This document shows, one piece after another, positions 1-8,753 of a stretch of 64,000 bases of DNA (the first letter of the stretch is position 1; each line of letters opens with the position of its first letter). The notes under the pieces are model-generated. The model was not told the origin of the DNA. It made no database searches and saw only the letters and a list, made by a program, of their open reading frames with translations. A program made the translations under genes and the position numbers. The stretch covers positions 233,549 to 297,548 of the forward strand of contig NZ_DRFV01000016.1 in NCBI RefSeq assembly GCF_011050365.1, read 5' to 3'. This stretch comes from Pseudohongiella sp. Its GTDB lineage: Bacteria; Pseudomonadota; Gammaproteobacteria; Pseudomonadales; Pseudohongiellaceae.

Positions 1-381
1 CTGTTCCGGGGCCGTGAACTGTTGCACCCGACGGGCAGTACGCGATTGCTGGCCGATGATATCCTGTGCATTATTGCACATGAGCATGATCTGCCGGCGT
101 TGGGTAAATTGTTCAGCGTGGCACCGTCCAGTGGCATGGATGACTGGTTCTTTGGTGACTTTATTCTGGATGCCTCGGCGAGTATTGCAGATCTGGCGCC
201 GGTATACGGGCTGCATCCCGACCCCTCCGTCATCGGGCTGAGCATAGGGGACTTTCTCAATGAGCGCATGGGGGGCAAACCCGTGCTCGGCGACCAGCTG
301 GAGTGGCAGGGATTTATCTGGACCATAGCCGCTATTGAGGACGGTAACGTCAAGCGCATTGGCCTGAAACTGGCGCAATAA
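1..381 (+). CDS. C-terminal end of a K+/H+ antiporter (NhaP2-like), 5' end outside window
   Basis: The reading frame is open from base 1 and ends at a TAA at 381, so only the last ~126 residues are present and the true start lies outside the window. The piece has no membrane segments. It reads as the cytoplasmic regulatory tail of CPA1-type K+/H+ antiporters (NhaP2/CvrA): the end of a TrkA_C-like segment (STRLLADDILCII, HEHDLPALGKLF) followed by a CorC/HlyC-associated domain (IGDFLNER, LEWQGFIWTIAAIEDG, KRIGLKL). In that family the tail senses ligand and gates a cation/proton antiporter of the inner membrane. Assignment rests on the tail alone; another transporter carrying the same accessory domain is the alternative. 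Confidence 0.6.
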   Translation: MFRGRELLHPTGSTRLLADDILCIIAHEHDLPALGKLFSVAPSSGMDDWFFGDFILDASASIADLAPVYGLHPDPSVIGLSIGDFLNERMGGKPVLGDQLEWQGFIWTIAAIEDGNVKRIGLKLAQ

Positions 382-449
382 CACCCTTGCCGGTTTCGTG
401 TAAACTGTTTGTTAGCAGGATTAACAGGCAAAAATAACAGGAGAGAATA

Positions 450-1487
450 ATGCTTTTATCCCGACTTTATCATACCGGTCGTTTGTTGGCGTTGGCCGGC
501 GCTGCGCTATTGGCAAGTACCAGTCTGGCAGTTGCGCAGAGCCAGCCGCCCAGTGAACCGCCGGCTGACTGGGGGCCGGTATCTGCGTCAATGGCAGAAA
601 TTCCCTATCCGCACCCGGTCGAATACATGCCGGTTACCCACATTGGCCAGGACGGTCTGAAGGCATATATGGATGTCGCACCCACCGGTCCCGCCAATGG
701 ACAGACAGCCATGCTGTTTCACGGCATGAACTTCGCGGGTATCGGTTTCGCGCCGACCATCGAGGCACTGACGGCGGCCGGCTTCCGCGTCGTGGTGCCT
801 GACCGTATCGGCTATGGCCGTTCGTCCAAAATGGACATTCCATATAACCTGCATATATTTGCGTCAGATGCGAAAAAGCTGCTTGATCATCTGGGTATAG
901 AGCAGACTGCTATCGTGGGGCACTCCATGGGTGGCATGCTGGCGGCGCGTTTCGCCATGACTTACCCGGAAACCACCACGCATGTGGTGTTCGTGAACCA
1001 GATCGGTATGAGCGACCAGCGCCCGGGTCGCCCGTGGCGGGACATTGAAGAGGCAGCGCAAAGCGTACGCGAGAACACCAGCTATCAGTCGATTCTGGCC
1101 AATCACATGCGTTACTACAACACCGAGATCAAACCGGAATACCTGGAGTTTGTGCGCTATCAGTATGGTCAGACGCTGACGTCTGCCTGGCCATTACTGG
1201 CACGTATTCGTGCCTGGCAACAAGCCATTCTGTATTTCGACCCCGTGGTCTATGACTGGCAGCATATTACCACCAAGGCGCTGGTGCTGGGCGGTGCTGA
1301 CGACAGGTTGACCCGTGACTTTGCCGGTCAGGCGCGTATGGTGGCGGAAACTTTACAGAATGCAGAGTTGAATCTGTATCCTGGCATCGGTCACAATCCA
1401 CATTTCGAAAATCCGGAGCAGTATCACGCAGACCTGATAGCATTCCTGCGATCTGATCCGGCTGTGCCGGCGAGTTCTGACTGGTAA
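450..1487 (+). CDS. Exported alpha/beta hydrolase
   Basis: 345 residues with an N-terminal signal peptide (hydrophobic stretch about 10-28, probable cleavage after AVA-Q), so likely periplasmic. The alpha/beta hydrolase fold is clear: an HGMNF oxyanion strand near residue 91, nucleophile elbow GHSMGG with Ser159, an acid in GGADDRLT near 284, and a catalytic His in GIGHNPHF near 315. An AGGAGAGA ribosome site sits just before the ATG. Substrate is unknown; the family includes esterases, haloalkane dehalogenases and epoxide hydrolases. It is followed 51 bp later by maeB on the same strand, but nothing links the functions. Confidence 0.8.
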   Translation: MLLSRLYHTGRLLALAGAALLASTSLAVAQSQPPSEPPADWGPVSASMAEIPYPHPVEYMPVTHIGQDGLKAYMDVAPTGPANGQTAMLFHGMNFAGIGFAPTIEALTAAGFRVVVPDRIGYGRSSKMDIPYNLHIFASDAKKLLDHLGIEQTAIVGHSMGGMLAARFAMTYPETTTHVVFVNQIGMSDQRPGRPWRDIEEAAQSVRENTSYQSILANHMRYYNTEIKPEYLEFVRYQYGQTLTSAWPLLARIRAWQQAILYFDPVVYDWQHITTKALVLGGADDRLTRDFAGQARMVAETLQNAELNLYPGIGHNPHFENPEQYHADLIAFLRSDPAVPASSDW

Positions 1488-1538
1488 ATACAGCGCTCCC
1501 GATAACGTCCAACATGCCAAGGAAAAGGAAGGATATAA

Positions 1539-3824
1539 ATGTCCGAAGACTCATTCAAGGATAGCGCGCTTCGCTACCACTCGGAACCCACACCGGGCAA
1601 ACTCGCCATTCGGCCCACCAAGCCGCTGGCGAATAACCGCGACCTGTCGCGTGCCTACTCGCCCGGTGTTGCCTTCGCCTGTGAGGCGATTGCAGAGAAT
1701 GCCAGTGAGGCCGCCAACCTGACCGCACGCGGCAACCTGGTAGCGGTTATCACCAATGGCACGGCGGTGCTGGGCCTGGGCAATATCGGGCCGCTCGCTG
1801 CCAAACCGGTGATGGAAGGCAAGGCAGTCCTGTTCAAAAAATTCGCAGACATTGATGTCTTTGATATTGAGATTAACGAAACTGACGTCGATAAACTGGT
1901 AGACATCATCGCGTCGCTGGAACCGACGTTCGGCGGCATCAATCTTGAGGATATCAAGGCGCCTGAATGTTTCCTGGTTGAGCGGCGGCTGCGTGACATC
2001 ATGAACATACCGGTGTTTCATGATGACCAGCACGGCACCGCTATCGTGGCCGCCGCTGCTGTTTATAATGGCCTGCGAATCGTCAATAAAAAGTTCGAAG
2101 ACATTAAACTGGTGGCCTCCGGCGCCGGTGCTGCGAGTATTGCCTGTGTCGAGCTGTTGATCAGCATGGGCGTGAAAAAAGAAAATGTGCGTATGCTGGA
2201 TCGAAATGGCGTCATCTATCAGGGCCGCACGCAAGGCATGAACCCGTGGAAAGAGCAGTTCGCGGTCGACACGCCCGACCGGACCATCGAAGACGCCATT
2301 GTTGATGCCGATCTTTTTCTTGGTCTGTCGGGCCCGGGTGTGCTCAATGGAGCCATGGTCAAGACCATGGCGCGCGACCCACTGATTCTGGCAATGTCCA
2401 ACCCGATACCGGAAATCATGCCGGAAGAGGCACGCGCAGCACGGCCGGACGCCATCCTGGCTACCGGACGCTCGGACTACCCGAACCAGGTCAACAATGT
2501 TCTGTGTTTTCCGTTCATCTTCCGGGGTGCACTGGATTGTGGTGCCACCCATATCAACGATGAAATGAAGCGGGCCTGTGTCCGGGCGATTGCCGACCTG
2601 GCAACACGGGAGATTTCCGAGACCGTGGCCAAGGCGTATATTGATGAAGACCTGAAGTTCGGCCGCGAGTATCTGATTCCCAAGCCGTTTGATCCGCGCC
2701 TGATTGAAGAAGTGCCGCTGGCAGTTGTCAAAGCGGCCATGGCCAGCGGTGCGGCGACACGGCAGATTGATGATCTGGATGCCTACCGAAATAAACTCAG
2801 CGCCTATGTCAACAGCAGCCGGCTGTTCATGCAGCCGTCTATCGATCTGGCCGCCAAACACCCGGCGCGTATCGTTTATGCAGAGGGTGAAAATGAAGAT
2901 GTACTGCTGGCGATGCAGGCGGTTGTTGACGAGGGTGTTGCCAAGCCCATACTGATTGGGCGGCCGCAGGTTATTGACACCAAGATCGAAAAAATGGGTC
3001 TGCGTCTGGTGCCTGGCAGGGACTTCGAAGTTTTTAATTCGGAAGAAGCAGATGTACACAAAAAGTACTGGCAGTTCTATCACCATCATGTGGGGCGTTC
3101 AGGTGTTTCGGTGGAGGCCGCCAGAACTGCCGTGCACAGCAATACCACAATACTGGCGGCGTTGATGGTTGCCATGGGTGAAGCGGATGGCATGGTGTGC
3201 GGCAAGGTGGGTCGTTTCGATACGCACCTGAAGGACATCCGTCCCATCATCCGGTCAACCAAACCCGGTGGCCGATTGTCGTCGGTCTGTGTCCTGTTGA
3301 TGGATGATGGTCCGCTGTTTTTGACTGACCCCTTTGTCAACGTCAACCCGAGCGTCGACGAAGTTGTTGATATCGCCAAGGATGCCATCAGTTTTGTCCA
3401 GCAGTCATTTGATATCGAACCTGTTGTCGCCTTGTTGTCGCATTCGAATTTCGGCAGCTACGAAGACGATTCGGCGATAAAAATGAAAACGGCAGCGCAC
3501 CGCTTGCGTATGCAAATGCCGGAGGTTCAGATTGACGGAGAAATGCATGCGCTTACAGCGTTGAATCCGGAGCTGCGGGCTACCGTGTTCGAAGGTTCCA
3601 ATATCAAGGGTCGAGCCAATGTGTTGGTGATGCCAAACATGGATACCGCCAGTATTGCGCTTGGGCTGTTGCGCTCGTTTACCAATGGGCGCCTGATTGG
3701 ACCTTTCCTGTGTGGCCTGGAAAAGCCGGCCCATATCCTGATCCCATCAGTATCAGGTCGCGGGATTCTGAATCTGACCGCGCTTGCCTCGGCTGATATC
3801 TTCCAGCACAAAAATAACCTTTAA
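1539..3824 (+). CDS. maeB: NADP-dependent malic enzyme with C-terminal phosphotransacetylase domain
   Basis: 761 residues, the usual length for MaeB. It converts malate to pyruvate, CO2 and NADPH in the cytoplasm, linking the TCA cycle to acetyl-CoA and NADPH supply. The N-terminal ~425 residues are the malic enzyme: Tyr40 in RAYSPGV, Lys95 in [11 protein letters not shown], metal ligands Glu137/Asp138 (NLEDI) and Asp162 (HDDQHGT), and a dinucleotide loop SGAGAAS at 194-200. Residues ~430-755 match the phosphate acetyl/butyryltransferase fold, which in this family acts as an allosteric acetyl-CoA-binding domain rather than an enzyme. The ATG is preceded by AAGGAAGG. A strong inverted repeat follows the stop codon. 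Confidence 0.93.
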   Translation: MSEDSFKDSALRYHSEPTPGKLAIRPTKPLANNRDLSRAYSPGVAFACEAIAENASEAANLTARGNLVAVITNGTAVLGLGNIGPLAAKPVMEGKAVLFKKFADIDVFDIEINETDVDKLVDIIASLEPTFGGINLEDIKAPECFLVERRLRDIMNIPVFHDDQHGTAIVAAAAVYNGLRIVNKKFEDIKLVASGAGAASIACVELLISMGVKKENVRMLDRNGVIYQGRTQGMNPWKEQFAVDTPDRTIEDAIVDADLFLGLSGPGVLNGAMVKTMARDPLILAMSNPIPEIMPEEARAARPDAILATGRSDYPNQVNNVLCFPFIFRGALDCGATHINDEMKRACVRAIADLATREISETVAKAYIDEDLKFGREYLIPKPFDPRLIEEVPLAVVKAAMASGAATRQIDDLDAYRNKLSAYVNSSRLFMQPSIDLAAKHPARIVYAEGENEDVLLAMQAVVDEGVAKPILIGRPQVIDTKIEKMGLRLVPGRDFEVFNSEEADVHKKYWQFYHHHVGRSGVSVEAARTAVHSNTTILAALMVAMGEADGMVCGKVGRFDTHLKDIRPIIRSTKPGGRLSSVCVLLMDDGPLFLTDPFVNVNPSVDEVVDIAKDAISFVQQSFDIEPVVALLSHSNFGSYEDDSAIKMKTAAHRLRMQMPEVQIDGEMHALTALNPELRATVFEGSNIKGRANVLVMPNMDTASIALGLLRSFTNGRLIGPFLCGLEKPAHILIPSVSGRGILNLTALASADIFQHKNNL

Positions 3825-3837
3825 TCATCACGAGTCA

Positions 3838-3869
3838 GTGCATGCTGGCGACCAGTCGCCAGCATGCAT
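3838..3869. terminator. Perfect 14-bp inverted repeat downstream of maeB
   Basis: Arm GCATGCTGGCGAC (3840-3852) and arm GTCGCCAGCATGC (3855-3867) are exact reverse complements separated by 2 nt, and one more T-A pair extends the stem at 3839/3868. It begins 15 nt after the maeB stop and lies before the next gene on the same strand. There is no downstream T-run, so it is not a classic intrinsic terminator; it may protect the 3' end, assist Rho-dependent termination, or bind a protein. Confidence 0.5.
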
Positions 3870-3912
3870 CGTATGACAATGTTTCTGGTATCCGGTTTTC
3901 GGGAGCGACTTG

Positions 3913-5157
3913 ATGTTGGCAGGCAAACCAGCGCTGTTTCTAATCGTTGGCACTACGATGTTGACGTTGCTATTGCCTGTCGGCGTGGCTGCCGAAAGTC
4001 CCTGGCGGGACCCGCATCCACAACGCCTGGATGGCTTCGTTGAAGGGCGTGAATTTCTTTACAATAGTTCCAGTTTTATCAACCGGTTCAGTTATCGCCA
4101 GTTGTCCGACTTGCCGGCACCGGGGGATGATGGTTTGTCAGGCACCGGCGGCAGTGTCACTGGTGATGAACTGTATCTGGAAACAAATCTGCAAAAAACG
4201 CTGTATTTTGATGATGATCGCTACGGGATCGTCGCACGGGTTCAGCGTCGCGAAGACTTTGATGGACGCTTTGATCGTCAGCTGCTTGGGGTTGTCCGAC
4301 GTTTCGGCGATAGCTGGCGCGCCATGTTTTCAGCGGATGTGTCCGGTGACAAAGGTGAGGTGGATTTTCAGTATGAGCTGACGTGGCAGCCGGATAATGA
4401 TCGCAGGCTTCGCCTGGCTCTGATTCAGGTTGACCGGCTGTATAACAATAAGGGTAATAGCGACAACAAGTACGAGCGCACCCCGGTTACCCTGTTTGCT
4501 CACTATCAGCAACGCCTGAAGTCAGGGCTGGGTGTGGATCTGGCCGTTAATTACTCTCCGCATGCGCAGTACGAGGACCGCAGCAATGCTTTGTATGTTC
4601 GCGGCGATCAGCTTCGGGTGGCCGGCGCTCTGAGTGCAGATGTGTCGCCGTCATGGCGTTCCGGGTTGTCTTTCAGACTGGAGAATACGGGGCGTGAATT
4701 TCGCGCCCTGATGGCAGACAGTGGCGCCGGTCAGGAAGATTTTGACCGCCGCCTGCGCAGCGTTACCTTGTCTGTGAGATCTGACGCGTCAACGGAATTC
4801 CATGCCGGGTTACGGCATTTTGTGCTGGAGGAGCAGGGCTGGTTTGGTCAAAACCTGGCCAGCACTGGATTCAATCGGCATAGTGAAACCTTGCTGTTCG
4901 CCGGCATGACGGTTGCCCGCCGCGCGACAAGCTGGTGGGAGCCCACGTTGACCATTGGTGGCATCGATGTTGACAGGGTGCTGCAGCAACGACCGGCGGA
5001 CAATCGCCGGGACGAAGATGTATTGGCCCGCCTGACGCTGCCCTGGCGCTATGTTGTACATCAGCAAAGTGGCGCAATCCTGACATTGAATCCGACACTG
5101 AACCTGGATTCACTGAAATTTGGTGGTGGCAATATACAGCTGCACTGGCCGTTCTGA
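3913..5157 (+). CDS. Putative outer-membrane beta-barrel protein, unknown function
   Basis: 414 residues from the ATG at 3913 (a TTG at 3910 is in frame directly before it; CGGGAGCGA serves as ribosome site). A signal peptide spans about residues 1-28 (hydrophobic core LFLIVGTTMLTLLLPVGVA). The mature part has alternating polar/hydrophobic stretches rich in Tyr, Arg, Asp and Asn, and ends in HWPF, with the terminal Phe typical of BAM-assembled barrels. I see no plug domain, TonB box or catalytic motif. A porin-like or surface protein is the best description; the family is not recognised. Confidence 0.6.
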   Translation: MLAGKPALFLIVGTTMLTLLLPVGVAAESPWRDPHPQRLDGFVEGREFLYNSSSFINRFSYRQLSDLPAPGDDGLSGTGGSVTGDELYLETNLQKTLYFDDDRYGIVARVQRREDFDGRFDRQLLGVVRRFGDSWRAMFSADVSGDKGEVDFQYELTWQPDNDRRLRLALIQVDRLYNNKGNSDNKYERTPVTLFAHYQQRLKSGLGVDLAVNYSPHAQYEDRSNALYVRGDQLRVAGALSADVSPSWRSGLSFRLENTGREFRALMADSGAGQEDFDRRLRSVTLSVRSDASTEFHAGLRHFVLEEQGWFGQNLASTGFNRHSETLLFAGMTVARRATSWWEPTLTIGGIDVDRVLQQRPADNRRDEDVLARLTLPWRYVVHQQSGAILTLNPTLNLDSLKFGGGNIQLHWPF

Positions 5158-5168
5158 TACCGACGACA

Positions 5169-6464
5169 TCATGGGCGTTCAACGATAGCTGCAACGCCCA
5201 TGCCGCCAGCAGTGCAAACCGAAATCAGTCCACGACCTTTGCCTTTCTCTTCCAGAATGGCGGCCAATGAGCCCAGTATGCGCGCGCCGGTCGCGGCGAA
5301 GGGGTGGCCGAATGCCAGTGAGCCGCCTTTGATGTTCATTCTGTCGCGATCAATGCGTCCCAGCGCGTGCGGCAGTCCCAGTTTGTCGCGGCAAAAAGCA
5401 TCATCTTCCCATGCCTTTAGCGTGCACAGTACCTGCGCCGCAAATGCCTCGTGTATTTCATAACAATCAAAGTCCTGCAGTGACAGCTGGTTTTGCTGCA
5501 GCATTTCGCTGACGGCAACGGTTGGCGCCATCAGCAGCCCTTCTCCGTGCACGAAATCGATGGCGCTGGTACGCCCGGCAGTGAGATAGGCCTGAATAGG
5601 TAGCTTGTTCTTGCGGGCATAGTCTTCACTACACAACAGCACAGCCGCTGCCCCGTCGGTCAAGGGGGTACTGTTGCCGGCAGTCAGGGTCCCGTTTTTG
5701 CGATCAAAGGCGGGTTTCAGCGTCGCCAGTTTTTCTATACTGGTGTCGGCCCGCAGATTATTGTCCCGGCTGACCCCCTGATAGGCGTTCACCAGGTTGT
5801 CGAAAAAACCGGCCTCATATGCTTCAGCTGCTTTCAGGTGACTCTCCAGTGTCAATTGATCCTGGTCCTTGCGGGCAATGCCCCACTCTCGCGCCATCAG
5901 TTCACAATGCTCGCCCATGGACAGCCGGGTGCGAGGTTCGCCGTTGGCCGGAGGTTGTGGCGCCAGTTCTGCCATGCGGAAGCCTTTGAAGGCGCGCAAG
6001 CGAGACTTGATATCCCGTGCCTGACCCAGTTTGATCAGGCGCTGTGCAAATTTGCGCTTGAATACAATAGGTGCGTCGCTGGTGGTATCGGTGCCGGCAG
6101 CGATGGCGCATTCAATCTGACCGGTAGCGATTTTGGCAGCTGACATCAGGGCTGCCTGCAAGGAGGTACCGCAGGCCATCTGCAGTGTGATACCGGGTGT
6201 CGACGGAGACAGGTCTGTGCTCAGAATTGCTTCCCGCGCCAGATTCCAGTCCTTGCTGTGTGTGGTGACTGCGCCGGCCAATACCTCATCAATTTTTTTG
6301 CCCGCCAGATCGAACTTGCTGCTCAACTGCTGCAATGTGTCAGACAGCATGTCCAGGTTGGTCAGCTCCGAGTAAGCTGTGTTTGAACGGCAGAATGGTA
6401 TGCGGATGCCGCCGGCAATCACAACGCGGCGCAGAGTCTGTGAGTTTTCTGTTGAATTAGTCAC
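5169..6464 (-). CDS. fadI: Acetyl-CoA C-acyltransferase (3-ketoacyl-CoA thiolase)
   Basis: 431 residues; catalyses the last step of beta-oxidation, thiolytic release of acetyl-CoA from 3-ketoacyl-CoA. Catalytic residues are visible: nucleophile Cys98 in MACGTSLQ, His338 in EIHEAFAAQV, His387 in GHPFAATGAR and Cys417 in CTAGGMG near the C-terminus. Length and motifs fit FadI (partner of FadJ) better than FadA (~390 residues). The start is GTG at 6464-6462, 8 nt inside the end of fadJ, with AGGAG about 10 nt upstream, which implies translational coupling to fadJ. Confidence 0.88.
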   Translation of the reverse strand: MTNSTENSQTLRRVVIAGGIRIPFCRSNTAYSELTNLDMLSDTLQQLSSKFDLAGKKIDEVLAGAVTTHSKDWNLAREAILSTDLSPSTPGITLQMACGTSLQAALMSAAKIATGQIECAIAAGTDTTSDAPIVFKRKFAQRLIKLGQARDIKSRLRAFKGFRMAELAPQPPANGEPRTRLSMGEHCELMAREWGIARKDQDQLTLESHLKAAEAYEAGFFDNLVNAYQGVSRDNNLRADTSIEKLATLKPAFDRKNGTLTAGNSTPLTDGAAAVLLCSEDYARKNKLPIQAYLTAGRTSAIDFVHGEGLLMAPTVAVSEMLQQNQLSLQDFDCYEIHEAFAAQVLCTLKAWEDDAFCRDKLGLPHALGRIDRDRMNIKGGSLAFGHPFAATGARILGSLAAILEEKGKGRGLISVCTAGGMGVAAIVERP

Positions 6465-8628
6465 GTGTTTGTTTCTCCTGCCCGGTTTTGGTTTCGGTCT
6501 CTTTTCCGCTGTCGTCGCTGTTCTCTATATCGGTGCTTTTATCGGTGCTGTTATCGGTTTCTGTGTCGTTCTCGTTCTCGGTCTCTGCCGATTTGGAGGT
6601 ACTTTCCACTTTGGGTTGGCGTTCGCGATTTTCCAGATAATGCAATGGACCGCCGCGGAAGGGCGCAAACCCGGTGCCGAAGATCATGCCTGCGTCCAGC
6701 AGGTCGGCATCTTCGACAACGCCTTCGGTCAGTGCCGCCTGACACTCATTGATATAGGCAGCGATCAGTTTGTCGGACAGTTCCGCCAGATCATGCCCGG
6801 TTGCCGCACCGTCATGTTTTTTGGGTTTGTCTTTCTCCCAGACATAGATGCCTTCACCGGACTTCTTGCCCAGTTTGCCGTCATCGACCAGGGACTTGAT
6901 AAAGGCCTTCTGCGGGCTGTCATCTGAGTCGCTCTCGCCGTCCTGCAATACGCCAGTGACCATCAGGCAGACATCAAGCCCGACGGTGTCGGCCAGTTCA
7001 ACCGGTCCCATTGGCATGCCGAAGGCTTCGGCGGCGGCATCCAGTGCTTCGGCGGGCACGCCTTCCTGATGCAGCTGCAACGCTGTCATCATGTACGGGG
7101 CCAGTACGCGGTTGACCAGAAAGCCGGGGCTGCTTTTGGCCGGCAATGGAAAGCGGCTGATTTGCTGGCAGAAAGCCGCGCCTTTCTTGCGGTATTCGTC
7201 GTCCGTGTCCGGCCCGTACACGACCTCAACCAGGGGCATCCTGGGCACCGGGTTAAAGAAATGCAGACCGATAAGGCGGGACGGATTCTGTAACACACCA
7301 GCGAGTTTCTCCAGCGGAATGGCCGATGTATTGGTCGCGAGTACGGCGCCTTCCTTCAATTTCGGTTCAAGATCTTTGAACAACGCCTGCTTGGCCTCGG
7401 CATTTTCAAAAATGGCCTCAATCACCACGTCTGCGCGGTGCACAAGACTGGCGTCCACATCGGGTCGCAGCCGTGCCAGTGCCGCTTTGACTTTGGCGGG
7501 GTTACGCAGTTTTTTGCGGAACAGCTTTTCAGCGCGCTCCAGTGCCGGTGTGATGTATTTCATCTCGCGGTCCTGCAGGCTGACGTCCATGCCGCGGAGC
7601 ACACACCAGGCGGCTATATCACCGCCCATGGTGCCGGCGCCGACGACATGGACATGACGCACGTTAAAGTCGGCTCCTTTGCCCAGAGATTTGAGCCGTT
7701 CCATCAGGTGGTAGGTGCGGCGCAACCCTTCGGCACTGGGTGATACCATCAGTTCACCAACTGCGCGGGCTTCCTCGCGCATCATTTTCTGGCGATTGCC
7801 ACCGTAGCGCTCCCAGACGTCTAGCAGGCGGTAAGGGGCCGGATAGTGGTCCGGATTGGCTCTGGGTCGGGTTTTCTTGCGCATCTGGACGGAGAGTATT
7901 TTTCGCGCCGGCCACAGATTACTCAGGCGCGCGACCAGGCCCGGCTGGCCGCTTTTCTTTCCGGCCATCACGGCACGGCGTGCGGCCCAGAGGAGCTCCT
8001 CATGGCGCCCGATAACCTCATCAATCAGGTGAACAGCTTTGGCGGCCCGGGCGCTGATCTGACGAGAGGTCAACATCAGCTCCATGGCCTTGAGCCCGCC
8101 CATGGTGTGTACCGATCGGGCCGAACCCCCGAAGCCGGGGAAGATGCCGAGCTGGACTTCCGGGAAGCCCAGTCGGGTGGATGGCACATCCTTGGCAATA
8201 CGGTAGTCGCAGGCCAGTGACATTTCCAGGCCGCCGCCCAGGCAGTAGCCTTCGATGGCAGCCACAGTTGTACAGGGCAGGTTTTCCAGGCGGGTGAACA
8301 TATCGTGTACCCGCGAAATCTCCGCAGTGACATTCTCCGCAGAGGTGAAGCCTTCGAACTCTTTGATATCTGCGCCAAACACAAAGCCTGTGGATTTGCC
8401 GGATAGCAGCACCAGGCCTCTGGGTTTTTCCTGCTCTGCCAGGATGAGCAATTGCTCAAACTCTTCCAGCACCGCGCGCGAAAGCGAATTGACGCGTTCC
8501 CCTTCGCGGTCCAGGTAGGCATAAATGATGTTGTCGCGGTCGCGGGTCAGATGCCAGTGACGGAATTTATCCGTCATGGCGTCGGGGGCTGTTGCTTTGA
8601 GATCCGTATGTGTTGATGACTCGCTCAT
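6457..8628 (-). CDS. fadJ: Fatty-acid oxidation complex alpha subunit (enoyl-CoA hydratase / 3-hydroxyacyl-CoA dehydrogenase)
   Basis: 723 residues, first gene of the fadJ-fadI pair. The crotonase domain (about 25-215) carries the two catalytic glutamates, Glu135 in GGGLEMSLA and Glu157 in PEVQLGI. The 3-hydroxyacyl-CoA dehydrogenase part starts with an NAD-binding loop GAGTMGGD (329-336) and has the catalytic His456 in GLHFFNP. After FRGGPLHYL (about 657-665) the usual C-terminus is replaced by a ~52-residue hydrophilic tail (672-723) made almost only of Glu, Thr, Ser, Asp, Asn and Lys. The GAATGTATTC element lies 28 bp upstream of the ATG. Confidence 0.9.
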   Translation of the reverse strand: MSESSTHTDLKATAPDAMTDKFRHWHLTRDRDNIIYAYLDREGERVNSLSRAVLEEFEQLLILAEQEKPRGLVLLSGKSTGFVFGADIKEFEGFTSAENVTAEISRVHDMFTRLENLPCTTVAAIEGYCLGGGLEMSLACDYRIAKDVPSTRLGFPEVQLGIFPGFGGSARSVHTMGGLKAMELMLTSRQISARAAKAVHLIDEVIGRHEELLWAARRAVMAGKKSGQPGLVARLSNLWPARKILSVQMRKKTRPRANPDHYPAPYRLLDVWERYGGNRQKMMREEARAVGELMVSPSAEGLRRTYHLMERLKSLGKGADFNVRHVHVVGAGTMGGDIAAWCVLRGMDVSLQDREMKYITPALERAEKLFRKKLRNPAKVKAALARLRPDVDASLVHRADVVIEAIFENAEAKQALFKDLEPKLKEGAVLATNTSAIPLEKLAGVLQNPSRLIGLHFFNPVPRMPLVEVVYGPDTDDEYRKKGAAFCQQISRFPLPAKSSPGFLVNRVLAPYMMTALQLHQEGVPAEALDAAAEAFGMPMGPVELADTVGLDVCLMVTGVLQDGESDSDDSPQKAFIKSLVDDGKLGKKSGEGIYVWEKDKPKKHDGAATGHDLAELSDKLIAAYINECQAALTEGVVEDADLLDAGMIFGTGFAPFRGGPLHYLENRERQPKVESTSKSAETENENDTETDNSTDKSTDIENSDDSGKETETKTGQEKQTRD
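6460..6615 (-). repeat. Low-complexity, repeat-derived region encoding the FadJ C-terminal tail
   Basis: On the coding strand this stretch is built from imperfect 6- and 12-nt repeats, for example AGCACCGATA occurring twice at a 12-nt interval and several GAGAAC/GAGACC hexamers. It encodes the acidic Ser/Thr/Glu/Asp/Asn/Lys tail of FadJ (residues 672-723). The frame stays open to the stop that overlaps fadI. It looks like a simple-sequence expansion and may vary in length between strains. Confidence 0.65.
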
Positions 8629-8656
8629 GAATACCTCGGGCAGTAGTGTTGCTGCT

Positions 8657-8670
8657 GAATGTATTCATTT
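8657..8670. promoter_or_regulatory. Near-palindromic element upstream of fadJ (GAATGTATTC)
   Basis: GAATGTATTC at 8657-8666 is inverted around its two central bases and continues into ATTT. It lies 28 bp before the fadJ ATG. Similar 10-mers are found upstream of fadE (10546-10555) and between fadE and the next gene (12868-12877), giving GAAYGNATTC. The intergenic placement next to fatty-acid genes suggests an operator, but the binding protein is unknown and the match could be chance. Confidence 0.35.
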
Positions 8671-8753
8671 TGCCTGAGGCTGTCCGCCGATACAAACGGG
8701 TGCTCACCGGAGTTGCAGTCGGGTCCGGTGTCAGTCTTTATTGCCCGAGCGGG

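Noticed and set aside
1551-3089. 512-codon minus-strand frame over maeB
   Set aside because: Shadow of a high-GC coding strand; all maeB motifs lie on the plus strand.
8705-8730. 7-bp inverted repeat CACCGGA/TCCGGTG as an alkaline phosphatase terminator
   Set aside because: Short stem, no T-run on the relevant strand; not distinguishable from chance.
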